From NCBI GenBank assembly GCA_017644185.1, contig JAEPMA010000001.1, positions 1 through 64,000 of the forward strand: DNA of 64,000 nucleotides, given 5' to 3'. This stretch comes from Rhodospirillales bacterium (GTDB taxonomy: Bacteria; Pseudomonadota; Alphaproteobacteria; Rhodospirillales; Casp-alpha2). This document shows, in pieces, positions 41,509 through 50,350 of the stretch. The translations under genes were made by a program, and so were the position numbers. The notes beneath the pieces are model-generated. The model searched no databases and had not been told where the DNA came from. It worked only from the letters and a program-made list of their open reading frames with translations. Each line of letters begins with the position of its first letter. Positions within the stretch are counted from its first letter, which is position 1.

Positions 41509-42710
41509 GATGTGATCTCTCCCTTGTTCATGAAGGCTTTGATTTCGTCAGTTTGGCATCCGAGATCCGCGAGTATCGCGGGGGCGTCGCCATTCAGGGC
41601 AGGGGCGCGGCCACGTGTCGGCGCGGCGAGCCCCGTGCATGCCAATGGATTCGTGATATGCGGCACCTGTGGGTTGTCTTTAAATGCCACAGGGTCCAAT
41701 AGGCCGCGGCCTTTTACATTCTCCGAGTGCAATGCTTCGCCAGGCGAAAGCACAGGCGTTATCGGCACCCCTTTGGCTTCCATCAAATCTATGATGTCGT
41801 CGCGGCTGTGAGCGAGGCAGTAATCGGAAATCGTCTTCCGATAAACTTCGGCGAGGTCGCCGTGATTGCTCAACCGGTCATGTGTGGATTCGTTCTCATT
41901 GATCAGATCGTCCCGGCCGATGGCATGGCAGAATCCCTTCCAGAGCCGAGGCTCAAGCAGCGCCACCGCGACGGACTTCCCGTCTTTCGTGCCATAGATG
42001 GCATACCTAGGATTCCCGCCCCAAACTTCCAATCGATTAGGGTCGTCTGTTTTCGCTGCGTCGGCGAATGCACCGGTCAGGGCAATATTGCTCATGCTGA
42101 ACAGGCTATCGAACATCGATATATCCAGATAACAGCCTTCGCCCGTCGTATGCCGGCGAAGCAGTGCTGACAAGATGCCAATGCATGCAACATTGGCGCC
42201 GGCAAAATCAGCGGCTTGAAAATGCGGCATCTGAGGCGGCACGCCATCTTTTGCAGCAACGCCCAGAACGCCTGTCTGACATTGAATTGCCAGATCGTGA
42301 CCCGAGATATGGGCAAGTGGCCCGGTTTGCCCGAAGCCGGTGATTGAACAGTAAACGATGTCTGACGAAAGAGATTTTGCGGTGTCGTAGCCGATGCCAA
42401 GCTTGGCCGCGAGGCCAGGGCGAAATGACTCGACGACAACGTCGGCATTCTCGATGAGCCGCTGGGCAATCGCCAGATCGCCTTCATCCGTGAGATCCAG
42501 AGCGATACTTTTCTTCCCGCCGTTCACGCCGGTGAAATAGACGCTGACGTCATCGACTTTCGGTGAATTGTGCCGGCTCCCGTCTCCGGTGTGCGGGGCC
42601 TCGATCTTGATGACTTCGGCGCCAAGGTCCAAGAGAAACTGAGTGCACCAGGGGCCTGGCAGCAATCTGCTGAAATCGACGATCTTAATATTCTGTAACG
42701 GTAGTTTCAT
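41505..42710 (-). CDS. CaiB/BaiF family III CoA-transferase
   Basis: A 401-residue family III CoA-transferase. Landmarks are VDFSRLLPGPWCTQFLLDLG, AEVIKIEAPHTGDGSRHNSP, GGKKSIALDLTDEGDLA and FRPGLAAKLGIGYDTAKSLS. The catalytic Asp is in FQAADFAGANVACIG. The ATG at 42710 has GAAGGG seven bases upstream; a TTG at 42725 is an alternative. It is the first gene of a minus-strand operon with the PrpD-like and MaoC-like genes, and diverges from the SDR gene across 309 bases holding an IclR-type site. Substrate acid and CoA donor are unknown; succinyl-CoA is a common donor in such pathways. Confidence 0.9.
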   Translation of the reverse strand: MKLPLQNIKIVDFSRLLPGPWCTQFLLDLGAEVIKIEAPHTGDGSRHNSPKVDDVSVYFTGVNGGKKSIALDLTDEGDLAIAQRLIENADVVVESFRPGLAAKLGIGYDTAKSLSSDIVYCSITGFGQTGPLAHISGHDLAIQCQTGVLGVAAKDGVPPQMPHFQAADFAGANVACIGILSALLRRHTTGEGCYLDISMFDSLFSMSNIALTGAFADAAKTDDPNRLEVWGGNPRYAIYGTKDGKSVAVALLEPRLWKGFCHAIGRDDLINENESTHDRLSNHGDLAEVYRKTISDYCLAHSRDDIIDLMEAKGVPITPVLSPGEALHSENVKGRGLLDPVAFKDNPQVPHITNPLACTGLAAPTRGRAPALNGDAPAILADLGCQTDEIKAFMNKGEITS

Positions 42711-43019
42711 GCTCTGACCCTTCAACTCCTTTCCTCGTTTACCGGCGCCGAAACGGAACCGTTCCCGGTTACCCGTGCAGGCGTTTCACCAAATTGGAAA
42801 ATTCCTAATTGATTGACTCGGCGATCTGGGATAATTAGCATAATGGAATACATTCCGTCTATCGGAATATCGTAATTCCAGTGGTGAACTCCTTGTGCGG
42901 GGGCAGCCAGCTCCGGCCACCCACGCGGGCGGCGCATCGGGGTTTGGCGATGGAAATGGCGCATTTTCGTCTTTGCCTTGTAACCGGCAGGGAAACATTT
43001 CGGGTTGGAGGATACAGTT
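42711..43019. other. Divergent promoter region between CoA-transferase and SDR genes
   Basis: No gene is supported in these 309 bases. They contain the IclR-type palindrome at 42841-42860 and, directly beside it, a second GGAAT-6-ATTCC-like inverted repeat at 42864-42879. The region should drive both divergent operons. Confidence 0.6.
42841..42860. promoter_or_regulatory. IclR-type operator, TAATGGAATA/CATTCCGTCT
   Basis: Each half matches the local consensus AAATGGAATG/CATTCCATTT at eight of ten bases, and the two halves share the same centre spacing as the other sites. It sits in the divergent promoter region between 42710 and 43020. Confidence 0.55.
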
Positions 43020-43808
43020 ATGGATTTGGGAATTGATGGGCGCGTCGCGCTGGTAATCGGTGGTGGCCGGGGTATCGGGTATGCCGTTTGCAATGATCTC
43101 GCCGCTGCGGGGTGCAAGGTTGCGATCGCAGATATCAACGGCGACGGCGCAAAGGAATCGGCAGGCAATCTGGCCGCCGAGACATCTGCGGAAACGATGG
43201 GTATCGGCCTCGACATCAGCTCCCTGGAGAGCGTGAAGTCTGGCTACGACGAGGTGACAAAGAAATTCGGCGCACCGGAAATTCTGATCATCACCGCAGC
43301 TATTGTTGACGATAAGTTATTCCTGGAATCCTCGATCGACGACTGGAAGCCCATGATCGACATCTGCTTGTATGGGCCGATGAACGTCCTCAGCGTCGCT
43401 TTGCCGAGCATGGTCGAAAACAAATACGGCCGCGTTGTTTGCATGGCTACGGATTCTGCGCGCGTCGGGCAGGCACGGCTTTCCTATTACGCGGCGGCCA
43501 AGGCCGGTGTGGTGGCATTGGTCAAATCCGTTGCCCAGGAAGTCGGCTCCAAAGGGGTCAATCTGAACGTCGTCTCTCCCGGGGCCACCAACACCGAACT
43601 GCGCATGGCGCGTGAAGAGGCGATGAAAGCCGAAATGGGCGAAGAGAAGTATGCGCGGCGGGTGGAAAAGGTGCTGCGCATGTACCCGGTGCGCCGGATT
43701 GGCGAGCCGGAAGATATCGCGTCGATCACGGCCTTTTTAGTGAGTGAACGCGCGTCCTGGATTACCGGCCAGGTCGTCAGCGTCAACGGCGGCTTTGTAA
43801 TGCCTTGA
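43020..43808 (+). CDS. Short-chain dehydrogenase, possibly BadH-like 2-hydroxyacyl-CoA dehydrogenase
   Basis: A 262-residue SDR that oxidises a hydroxyl with NAD(P). The cofactor motif is ALVIGGGRGIGYAVC; the catalytic residues are Ser in ATDSARVG and the Tyr/Lys of SYYAAAKAGVV; the end ITGQVVSVNGGFVMP is standard. The ATDSARVG region recalls BadH, which makes 2-ketocyclohexanecarboxyl-CoA, the substrate of BadI at 29873, though other SDRs also look like this. The ATG at 43020 has GGAGG at 43007-43011. It begins the operon running to the double-length CoA-transferases. Confidence 0.88.
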   Translation: MDLGIDGRVALVIGGGRGIGYAVCNDLAAAGCKVAIADINGDGAKESAGNLAAETSAETMGIGLDISSLESVKSGYDEVTKKFGAPEILIITAAIVDDKLFLESSIDDWKPMIDICLYGPMNVLSVALPSMVENKYGRVVCMATDSARVGQARLSYYAAAKAGVVALVKSVAQEVGSKGVNLNVVSPGATNTELRMAREEAMKAEMGEEKYARRVEKVLRMYPVRRIGEPEDIASITAFLVSERASWITGQVVSVNGGFVMP

Positions 43809-43818
43809 GGATACGAAC

Positions 43819-44973
43819 GTGGATTTTGAATTAACAACCGAACAACGGCTCATCCAGGAGTCTGCTATCGAGATGACGGAGCGGGATATCGCTCCGGTCC
43901 TCAAGCGGAACCCGGCAGACCTGCCGTTGCCGAAATCGGAAATGCTGGAAATTTTTGGCGTTCTGGCCAGGCAAGGTTTGATGGCGCCGCGCCTGCCTGT
44001 TGAAGAGGGCGGGGCCGGCCTGAAGATGCTGGATTACGGACTGATTTTCGAACAGTTGCCGGCGGAAGTCGCGATCGCCCTGCTGTCGCAGGATTGTACG
44101 ATCGCGCGAATGTTCGCCGAGTCGACGCAAGAACAGCGTGACCGGTTTCTTCCCGGATTGCTGAACGGCACGAAGATCTCGTGCACGGCCACGACGGAAC
44201 CGGATGCCGGCTCGAACCCGCGTGAAATCAAAACGCGAATCTCGGATGCAGGAGATCATTTCCTCCTTAACGGAAGGAAGATGTGGATAACCAACGCCAC
44301 CATCTCGGATGTTGTGAATGTCACATGCATCGATGGTGTGGACGAAAAGGGAAGAGGCCGGATCAGGCGGCTGGCCGTAGAGCTTGAGCACTCGCCCTTT
44401 GAATCCGCCGAGATTCCAAGCCTTGGCCTTCGCCAGGGACATCTGGGGCAGTTGAGTTTCGACGATTGCCCGGTGCCGAAGGATAATGCGCTTGGCTCAA
44501 CCGGTGACGCTGCCAAGTTGCTGACATTGACGTGGAATGGAAATCGACCCCTAGTCGGGTTGGCGGCCGTCGGGTTGGCGCAAAAAGCATTTAATTCCGC
44601 TTTAGAGTATTCGGGAACAAGAAAACAGTTCGGCAAGTTGATTGGCGGCCACCAACTCGTTCAAGCTCATCTGGCGGAAATCCAAACACTAATCACGACT
44701 AGCCGCCTTCTCTGCTATTCCGCCCTGAATGCGACCGACCATGGACATCGGGCAAACGGATTGTCCGCGATGGCGAAGCGTTACGCGACGGAGTCCTGTG
44801 AAAAAGCGATCACTGAAGCGATTCAATTACATGGCGCTATGGGGATTGCATGCGAGACAGGTCTCGAGAAGCTGTATCGCGATGTCCGAATGCTGCCTAT
44901 TCCAGATGGGGCAAACAACATTCTGGCACTGATCCAAGGTCGTGAACTCACAAATATTGACGCGTTCAAGTAG
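43819..44973 (+). CDS. Acyl-CoA dehydrogenase with Asp at the usual Glu position
   Basis: A 384-residue flavoprotein that introduces a double bond into an acyl-CoA and passes electrons to ETF. Landmarks are CTATTEPDAGSNPREIKT, FLLNGRKMWITNATISD, the SGTRKQFGKLIGGHQLVQA segment and IQLHGAMGIACETGLEKLYR. The catalytic base region reads LPIPDGANNIL where most family members have IYEGTNEI, so the base appears to be Asp rather than Glu. The start is GTG 43819 with TGAGG eight to nine bases upstream. With BadI-like and BadH-like genes it could oxidise an alicyclic acyl-CoA (AliB-like role), an inference. Confidence 0.9.
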   Translation: MDFELTTEQRLIQESAIEMTERDIAPVLKRNPADLPLPKSEMLEIFGVLARQGLMAPRLPVEEGGAGLKMLDYGLIFEQLPAEVAIALLSQDCTIARMFAESTQEQRDRFLPGLLNGTKISCTATTEPDAGSNPREIKTRISDAGDHFLLNGRKMWITNATISDVVNVTCIDGVDEKGRGRIRRLAVELEHSPFESAEIPSLGLRQGHLGQLSFDDCPVPKDNALGSTGDAAKLLTLTWNGNRPLVGLAAVGLAQKAFNSALEYSGTRKQFGKLIGGHQLVQAHLAEIQTLITTSRLLCYSALNATDHGHRANGLSAMAKRYATESCEKAITEAIQLHGAMGIACETGLEKLYRDVRMLPIPDGANNILALIQGRELTNIDAFK

Positions 44974-44985
44974 GTGCTTGTCTAA

Positions 44986-46989
44986 ATGGAGCAGGTTCAC
45001 GGTTTAAACGGCATCAGGGTCGTCGAGCGTGCCGGACGATTGGCTGTGAGATTGTGTTCGTTCCTTTTGCGGCAAGCGGGGGCTTCGCTTACCCGTGTCG
45101 AAACGGCATTGTCAGACACGGGGAACGAGCCCCGGTTCTGGAAGGACTATCCGAAGTTCGATGACGGTGTTGAGACGCTGAACCTTGGATTAAGCGACAA
45201 TGTCTGCGGGGATGAAGAGCCTGCACCCGATATCATCATCATCGGCGTGGATGGCAATGAAAATCGTAAAAGTCTGGAAGCACAGACCGCCGGGATAGAC
45301 CCAAACCGAACAATCCTGTGCGTCATTTCGCCGTTCGGGGTGGATGCAGAGCATCCACCTTCGACGGAAACGGACGAGCTGGCCATTCAGGCCGTCAGCG
45401 GGCTCATGGCGACAACCGGAGAGCTTGGCGGTGAACCGTGCGCCGTCGGTGTTCCGGTTATGGAAGTCTTTGCGGCCGTCAATGCGGCAAGCTCGGCTGT
45501 CGCGGCATTGCGGGCGAGGGCGCTCGGCGGCGGGGCGAAGCTCATCGATATTGCCGTCTTCGATGCGGCCATCGGTATGTTTGGGTCTTTTCTCGGGAAC
45601 GTGGCGAATGGTCACGCCCGCGGGCTTCGGGGCGGTTGCCGGCATCCTATTGTCGCGCCCTGGAATGCCTATCCGACGCGTGATGGGTGGGGTGTGATAT
45701 GCACGGTCTCGAACGAGCAATGGTTTCGGCTGCTTGACGTAATCGGACGAGCAGAGTTGCGTCAAGACGAGAGGTTTCAGACGGCAAAATCAAGGGTAGA
45801 GAATTGCGACACTGTCGATGAAATAGTTACAAATTGGTCGAAGACGCAAACGACGGACGCGTTGATCCTGGCGCTGACCGACCGGGGAATTCCGGCGGGT
45901 AAGACTGCCACAATTGCACAACTGAGGAGCGGGCCGAGCCCCGTCCCATGCCGACGAAAATTCTACGATACCCAAATAGCCAGGAGTGATGCTGCACCGA
46001 TCTCTCACGGCAAACTACCACTGGCGGGTGTCCGGATTGTCGAAGTCGGCGCGTATACCGCCGGGCCATATGCGGGGCGCATGCTTTACAATCTGGGTGC
46101 GGACGTCATCAAGGTCGAACCGTTGGTAGGTGAGGTCAGCAGGGCCTGGACGCCACGCGTAGGAAACAGCAGCGTTTTTTTCGCCAATTACAATGCGGGG
46201 AAGAAATCTGTCGCGCTGGACCTCAAAACACAACCCGGCCGAGAAAGCTTCAAAACCCTGTTGGGTGGGGCAGACGTCGTTCTGCAAAACCTGAAAGCAG
46301 GCGCGATGAACGATCTCGGGCTGGGACCGGGCGAGTTATTCTCCGACACCGCGTTGAAGGTTTATTGCAATGTTGTCGGCTTCAGTGGAGAGCTACAAGA
46401 CCGTCCGGCGTTCGACACGGTTATACAGGCTGAAGCGGGCATCATGTCGTTAATCGGGAGTGGAACATCGCCAATGAAGGCGGGATTTTCGCTCGCGGAT
46501 CTCTTGGCTGCCCATCTGGCTGTTTTTGAGATCGTATCGGCGCTCCGCGCCGCGAATGAAAGTCGGCACCCGGTCGAACTGACGGTGTCGATGCAAGACG
46601 CCTTGGCGTGGCTCACTCAAATCAGTTGGGCTTCTGAAGGCCCCGTCTTGCCGCCGCACACGGTGTGCCGAGCCAACGATGGCTGGATTGTTGTCCGCCA
46701 CCAGGGTCAGAGCCCGCAATCAGATATCGATTTCTCATCGTCAACGACGGACGAAGCGCTCATGCAAGCCGCTGAAGCCGGTATGCCGGCGACAAAAATC
46801 TTCGAGTTAGACGAGGTTCTGGCAGACGAACATGTGAAGGCCAGACAGTTGTTGATGGAAGAATCCGATGGAGATCGGTTGTTGAAGTATATGACCGCGG
46901 CGCCGTTCGGGTTCGATAAGAATTCGATTAGATACGGTGACCAGGTCTCTGAAGTGGGAGCAGACAATGATGCCTACCTCAGCCGGTGA
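44986..46989 (+). CDS. Double-length CaiB/BaiF CoA-transferase (first copy)
   Basis: A 667-residue protein made of two family III CoA-transferase halves. The N-terminal half (about 1-340) begins LNGIRVVERAGRLAVRLCSF and has VPVMEVFAAVNAASSAVAAL, where Glu stands at the usual catalytic Asp position. The C-terminal half (about 350-667) begins PLAGVRIVEVGAYTAGPYAG, contains DVIKVEPLVGEVSRAW and NAGKKSVALDLK, and keeps the Asp in GFSLADLLAAHLAVF. Normal family members are about 400 residues and form interlocked dimers, so this fusion may be an internal pseudo-dimer with one active site. The next gene has the same design and overlaps it in part. Confidence 0.88.
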   Translation: MEQVHGLNGIRVVERAGRLAVRLCSFLLRQAGASLTRVETALSDTGNEPRFWKDYPKFDDGVETLNLGLSDNVCGDEEPAPDIIIIGVDGNENRKSLEAQTAGIDPNRTILCVISPFGVDAEHPPSTETDELAIQAVSGLMATTGELGGEPCAVGVPVMEVFAAVNAASSAVAALRARALGGGAKLIDIAVFDAAIGMFGSFLGNVANGHARGLRGGCRHPIVAPWNAYPTRDGWGVICTVSNEQWFRLLDVIGRAELRQDERFQTAKSRVENCDTVDEIVTNWSKTQTTDALILALTDRGIPAGKTATIAQLRSGPSPVPCRRKFYDTQIARSDAAPISHGKLPLAGVRIVEVGAYTAGPYAGRMLYNLGADVIKVEPLVGEVSRAWTPRVGNSSVFFANYNAGKKSVALDLKTQPGRESFKTLLGGADVVLQNLKAGAMNDLGLGPGELFSDTALKVYCNVVGFSGELQDRPAFDTVIQAEAGIMSLIGSGTSPMKAGFSLADLLAAHLAVFEIVSALRAANESRHPVELTVSMQDALAWLTQISWASEGPVLPPHTVCRANDGWIVVRHQGQSPQSDIDFSSSTTDEALMQAAEAGMPATKIFELDEVLADEHVKARQLLMEESDGDRLLKYMTAAPFGFDKNSIRYGDQVSEVGADNDAYLSR

Positions 46990-47030
46990 ACCCCAAAAAC
47001 AAAACCAGAATGATCACAAGGAAGTGCTCC

Positions 47031-49190
47031 ATGTCTGAAAACTCGGAGAATTGGCTCGACGGACGTGTGGTTGTCGAACTGGGCAGCAGAATTTCCGTGG
47101 GGGCATGCGGGTCGTTGTTGGCTCAGGCGGGTGCAACCGTTTTCTTCGTGGAACCAGTCAATGGCGCGGCGCCGGCCGGCAAGTTCGCCAGCCGTAGAGT
47201 GTTCTCCGCCGGGAAGAAAAGCCTTGGAATAGATTATCAGAATCAAGACGACAGGAAGCTCCTGTGTGAACTCTTGAGAAAGGCTGATGTGGTACTGCTG
47301 TCCAGTGACTGGGACGGCCCGATCGCCGATGACATCGAAGCCGCTTGTGAAGGTGCGGCGGCTGTATGTGAATTTGCGGCAACGGGTGAACGAGCAGATA
47401 CGTCGTTCGGGCCACTGACGGACGCGACGGTACAGGCCATGTCCGGCATTGCCTACACGAACGGGTTTCCAGGAGAGGAGCCGGTCATCTTGAATGTGCC
47501 GATCCTGGAATATTCGGCCGGTGTCTACGGTGCGTCCGCATGTGTTGCCGCGCTCGAAACGATGCGTCAGTTCGGTCAGCCGCAAGAAATCGAAGTGACG
47601 CTCTTTGACTGCGCCATAAACGCTCTATCGACGTTTCTTCCTGCGGTCTATGAGGGGAAAGAGCCGGGGCGTTTGGGCAATGGGCATCCGATGGCGGCGC
47701 CGTGGAATGCCTACAACGCGGCAGATGGCTGGATTCTGCTATGTTCGGCATCTGACGATCATTGGAAGCGTGTCTGTCAGACGATCGAACGGGACGATCT
47801 TGCAAATGACGGGAGATTCGCAATCCTTGGTGATCGTATTGTGCACCGGAGCATGGTTGACGATGCGATTGCTGAGTGGGTTGCAAAGCACAGTGTCGAT
47901 GAATGTATCGCCTCCTTCTCCAGCAGGAAATTGGCATGTGGCGCGATTGTTAAGCTCCCTGAGCTGAAGAGCGAACCCAATGTGGTTTATCGTCAGGCCA
48001 TCACGCAGGTTCCCGAAAATAACGGTGAGACGACGTCGTTTGTGCCAGGTAGGTTTTTAAAGGCATCAACCGGGATCAGTAGTACGCCTATGGCTATTCC
48101 AAGTGTCGATGACGGCCGTGACCTCGCCAGAAGCTGCCGCCGTACGGATTTGAGCTGTGAGTCCAGGGCAAACGAGGAAAATATCACGCTGCCGCTCACG
48201 GGTGTGCGGGTGCTTGAGATCGGCCAGTACACAACAGCGCCACTGACGGCCCGTCATCTCGCGAGCCTGGGCGCTGAAGTGATTAAGATCGAGCCGCCCA
48301 GTGGGGATGCTGCGCGTGAGTGGGCGCCGAAAGTTGACGGACTGAGTGTATTCTTCGCCATGAGCAATAGTGGGAAAACCAGTTATTGCCTGGACCTGAA
48401 GACAGAGTTCGGAAGAGATGCATTCGCCGAGCTTGTCGCTACGGCGGATGTGATGGTTGAGAATATGAAGCCCGGTTCACTTGCGGCGATCGGCTTCACG
48501 GCAGCGCGTTTGCAAGAGATAAATCCGAAACTGATATACTGTGCGATCACCGGGTTTGGGTCCGATTCCGTTTACGAGAATCGCCCGGCATTCGATACGG
48601 TTGTTCAGGCTATGTCCGGTATGATGGATGCCAACGCCTGGAATGGTATCCCCTTGAAGGCCGGCGTATCAGCATGCGATTTCATGGGGGGCGAAGTTGC
48701 CCTGTTTTCGATTCTTGCCGCCTTGCACAAGAGAGCGGCGTCAGGCCGTGGTGTCGTCCTGGACCTGTCTATGCAGGACATTTCAGTATGGATGACGGCA
48801 ACTTTATGGTCGAAAGAGACAGAGCAAACCACGTGCAATCGTGTCCTGCAGTGCAGTGACGGCTATGTTTTGCTTGAAGGTGTTGAAGGTGCGATTGGTC
48901 GGCTACTGGATGCTTTAGGTTCCGAGAAAACAAGCCTGGCTGAAATGCGTGAAAAGGCCAGCCTTGAGATGGTTACGGCAACCCCGATTTCACGATTGTC
49001 AGATGCGCTCAAGTCAGACGCTGCCAAGAGCAACAATCCCGTGGTGTCCGTTGAAGGGCATGGCGGCAAGCCCTGGCAGGTGCTTCGTTCGCCAATGAGG
49101 ATGCGCCCGACGGCGCCGGCGGTATGTGCGCCGGCCGGGCAGGCGTTGCCATTCAACATGAGCACCCTGACGATGCTTAAAGGTGCATGA
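47031..49190 (+). CDS. Double-length CaiB/BaiF CoA-transferase (second copy)
   Basis: A 719-residue two-half family III CoA-transferase like its upstream neighbour. The N-terminal half (about 1-365) shows VVVELGSRISVGACGSLLAQ and VPILEYSAGVYGASACVAAL, again with Glu in place of the catalytic Asp. The C-terminal half (from about 385) shows TGVRVLEIGQYTTAPLTARH, AEVIKIEPPSGDAAREWAPK and the Asp in GVSACDFMGGEVALF. The ATG at 47031 is favoured by AAGGAAG just upstream, although a GTG at 46986 overlaps the previous stop. Both copies may form a heteromeric enzyme or act on two different acids. Confidence 0.88.
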   Translation: MSENSENWLDGRVVVELGSRISVGACGSLLAQAGATVFFVEPVNGAAPAGKFASRRVFSAGKKSLGIDYQNQDDRKLLCELLRKADVVLLSSDWDGPIADDIEAACEGAAAVCEFAATGERADTSFGPLTDATVQAMSGIAYTNGFPGEEPVILNVPILEYSAGVYGASACVAALETMRQFGQPQEIEVTLFDCAINALSTFLPAVYEGKEPGRLGNGHPMAAPWNAYNAADGWILLCSASDDHWKRVCQTIERDDLANDGRFAILGDRIVHRSMVDDAIAEWVAKHSVDECIASFSSRKLACGAIVKLPELKSEPNVVYRQAITQVPENNGETTSFVPGRFLKASTGISSTPMAIPSVDDGRDLARSCRRTDLSCESRANEENITLPLTGVRVLEIGQYTTAPLTARHLASLGAEVIKIEPPSGDAAREWAPKVDGLSVFFAMSNSGKTSYCLDLKTEFGRDAFAELVATADVMVENMKPGSLAAIGFTAARLQEINPKLIYCAITGFGSDSVYENRPAFDTVVQAMSGMMDANAWNGIPLKAGVSACDFMGGEVALFSILAALHKRAASGRGVVLDLSMQDISVWMTATLWSKETEQTTCNRVLQCSDGYVLLEGVEGAIGRLLDALGSEKTSLAEMREKASLEMVTATPISRLSDALKSDAAKSNNPVVSVEGHGGKPWQVLRSPMRMRPTAPAVCAPAGQALPFNMSTLTMLKGA

Positions 49191-49231
49191 GGCGGAGGCG
49201 GAAACCGCGGACCTGGCCTTTGCTGAGCGAC

Positions 49232-49969
49232 TTAAGTCGGCTGCTTGATCAATCGTCTGCTGCCGGCGCGTGTGGAAATCCGGTCTGCAGAAGTAATCAG
49301 TAACTGAGCAAATTTATCAGCGTTAGGAGCGATGCGTCCAGTAGGCCCAAAAATGCCCAGAGAGTGAGAACATTCGTCCTTAATGTTGAACAGCGGCACC
49401 GCAATCCCAACCAAGCCCTCAGTTCGCTGATTGGTTGTCATCACGTATCCATGTTTCAGCACGTGGTCCACGTCCTCGCGTATCTTGGCTTTATCCTTAG
49501 GTTGTGTCTTCAGGTATTCATTAAAATGATTGGGGTGGTACGCAAGGAATACGCGGCCGGTTGCGCCAGTGTTGCGATCGTTCTGCTCTCCGCGGCGTAT
49601 TGCAATCTTCAGGATTTCCGTACTTTCAATGAAGTCTATAATTACCCGGGAGTCACCGATAAGGGCGCTTAGCGCGACAGTTTCGTTTACTTCTTTCGAA
49701 ATAAACTCCAGTTCGGGGCGCGCCAATCTCGCCATCTCAGGGTCAATTCGGACGCAGTCTCCTAATCGAAGCGTTTTCATGGATAACTCGAAATGAGTGT
49801 TGTCAGTGTGAAGGATGTAACCGGAATCAATTAACGTCTGCAGAATCCTGAATGTCGTCGTCTTAGGTAGCTTTACCTTGACGCTTATTTCATGGAGCGT
49901 CAGCAACGGTTGGTTCGGCTCAAAGGTCTCCAAAATACTAAGTGCGCGGTCAATGGATCTGATACTCAA
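49232..49969 (-). CDS. IclR-family transcriptional regulator (second copy), likely reader of the TGGAAT palindromes
   Basis: A 245-residue IclR protein. The winged helix is in residues 1-70 (IRSIDRALSILETFEPNQPL, then LHEISVKVKLPKTTTFRILQ). The effector domain runs from about 75 to the end and includes TGATGRVFLAYHPNHFNE and GLVGIAVPLFNIKDE. The start is TTG 49969, supported by CGGAGG about ten bases upstream and a stop codon just before it. It diverges from the crotonase gene, and the best palindrome of the set lies between them at 50181-50206. It is therefore the prime candidate for controlling all five sites. Confidence 0.9.
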   Translation of the reverse strand: MSIRSIDRALSILETFEPNQPLLTLHEISVKVKLPKTTTFRILQTLIDSGYILHTDNTHFELSMKTLRLGDCVRIDPEMARLARPELEFISKEVNETVALSALIGDSRVIIDFIESTEILKIAIRRGEQNDRNTGATGRVFLAYHPNHFNEYLKTQPKDKAKIREDVDHVLKHGYVMTTNQRTEGLVGIAVPLFNIKDECSHSLGIFGPTGRIAPNADKFAQLLITSADRISTRAGSRRLIKQPT

Positions 49970-50350
49970 TTTTACGGCCTCCGTGTAACTTGTGGGACTT
50001 TGCCCTGTTTGCCTAGAAATGCAAAGTCCAGTTTTCCATCTCAGGTCGTTTCAACGCCTCGTCCCCTGACAATGCCGTTACCGCTGTTTTGATAAAGTCA
50101 TGACGCTCAAAACGAGGGATCGGATCGGCTTTCTCAACGACCGATAGCAGTTCAATACATATTGAATTAATGCTAGAAGACAAAAATGGAATGTATTCCA
50201 TTTTTGGTAGACACCATTCTCCGGGTGCTGTAATACTTAGGAAATCCGACGCTTCACGGCAGTTTGCCGGCGGGTGTGTCGGATTCAATATGTATGGCGC
50301 CGTGCATTGCGCATTTGAACAAACGGCTGGTTACGGACAGGGCAGAGGTT
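49970..50350. other. Divergent intergenic region with IclR operator
   Basis: The 381 bases between the IclR gene and the crotonase gene contain the palindrome at 50181-50206. A minus-strand frame at 50013-50201 has some coding appearance but no recognisable family. Nothing else is supported. Confidence 0.55.
50181..50206. promoter_or_regulatory. Best copy of the IclR-type operator
   Basis: Thirteen-base arms centred at 50193/50194, CAAAAATGGAATG and TATTCCATTTTTG, pair at every position but the innermost. The TGGAAT-ATTCCA core is the classic shape of IclR-family sites. It lies between the IclR gene and the crotonase gene. Confidence 0.75.

Noticed and set aside
50013..50201. Minus-strand frame of 62 codons between the IclR and crotonase genes
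   Set aside because: The sequence looks somewhat protein-like, but the start codon lies in the operator palindrome, no ribosome site is seen and no family is recognised. It may be a gene fragment.
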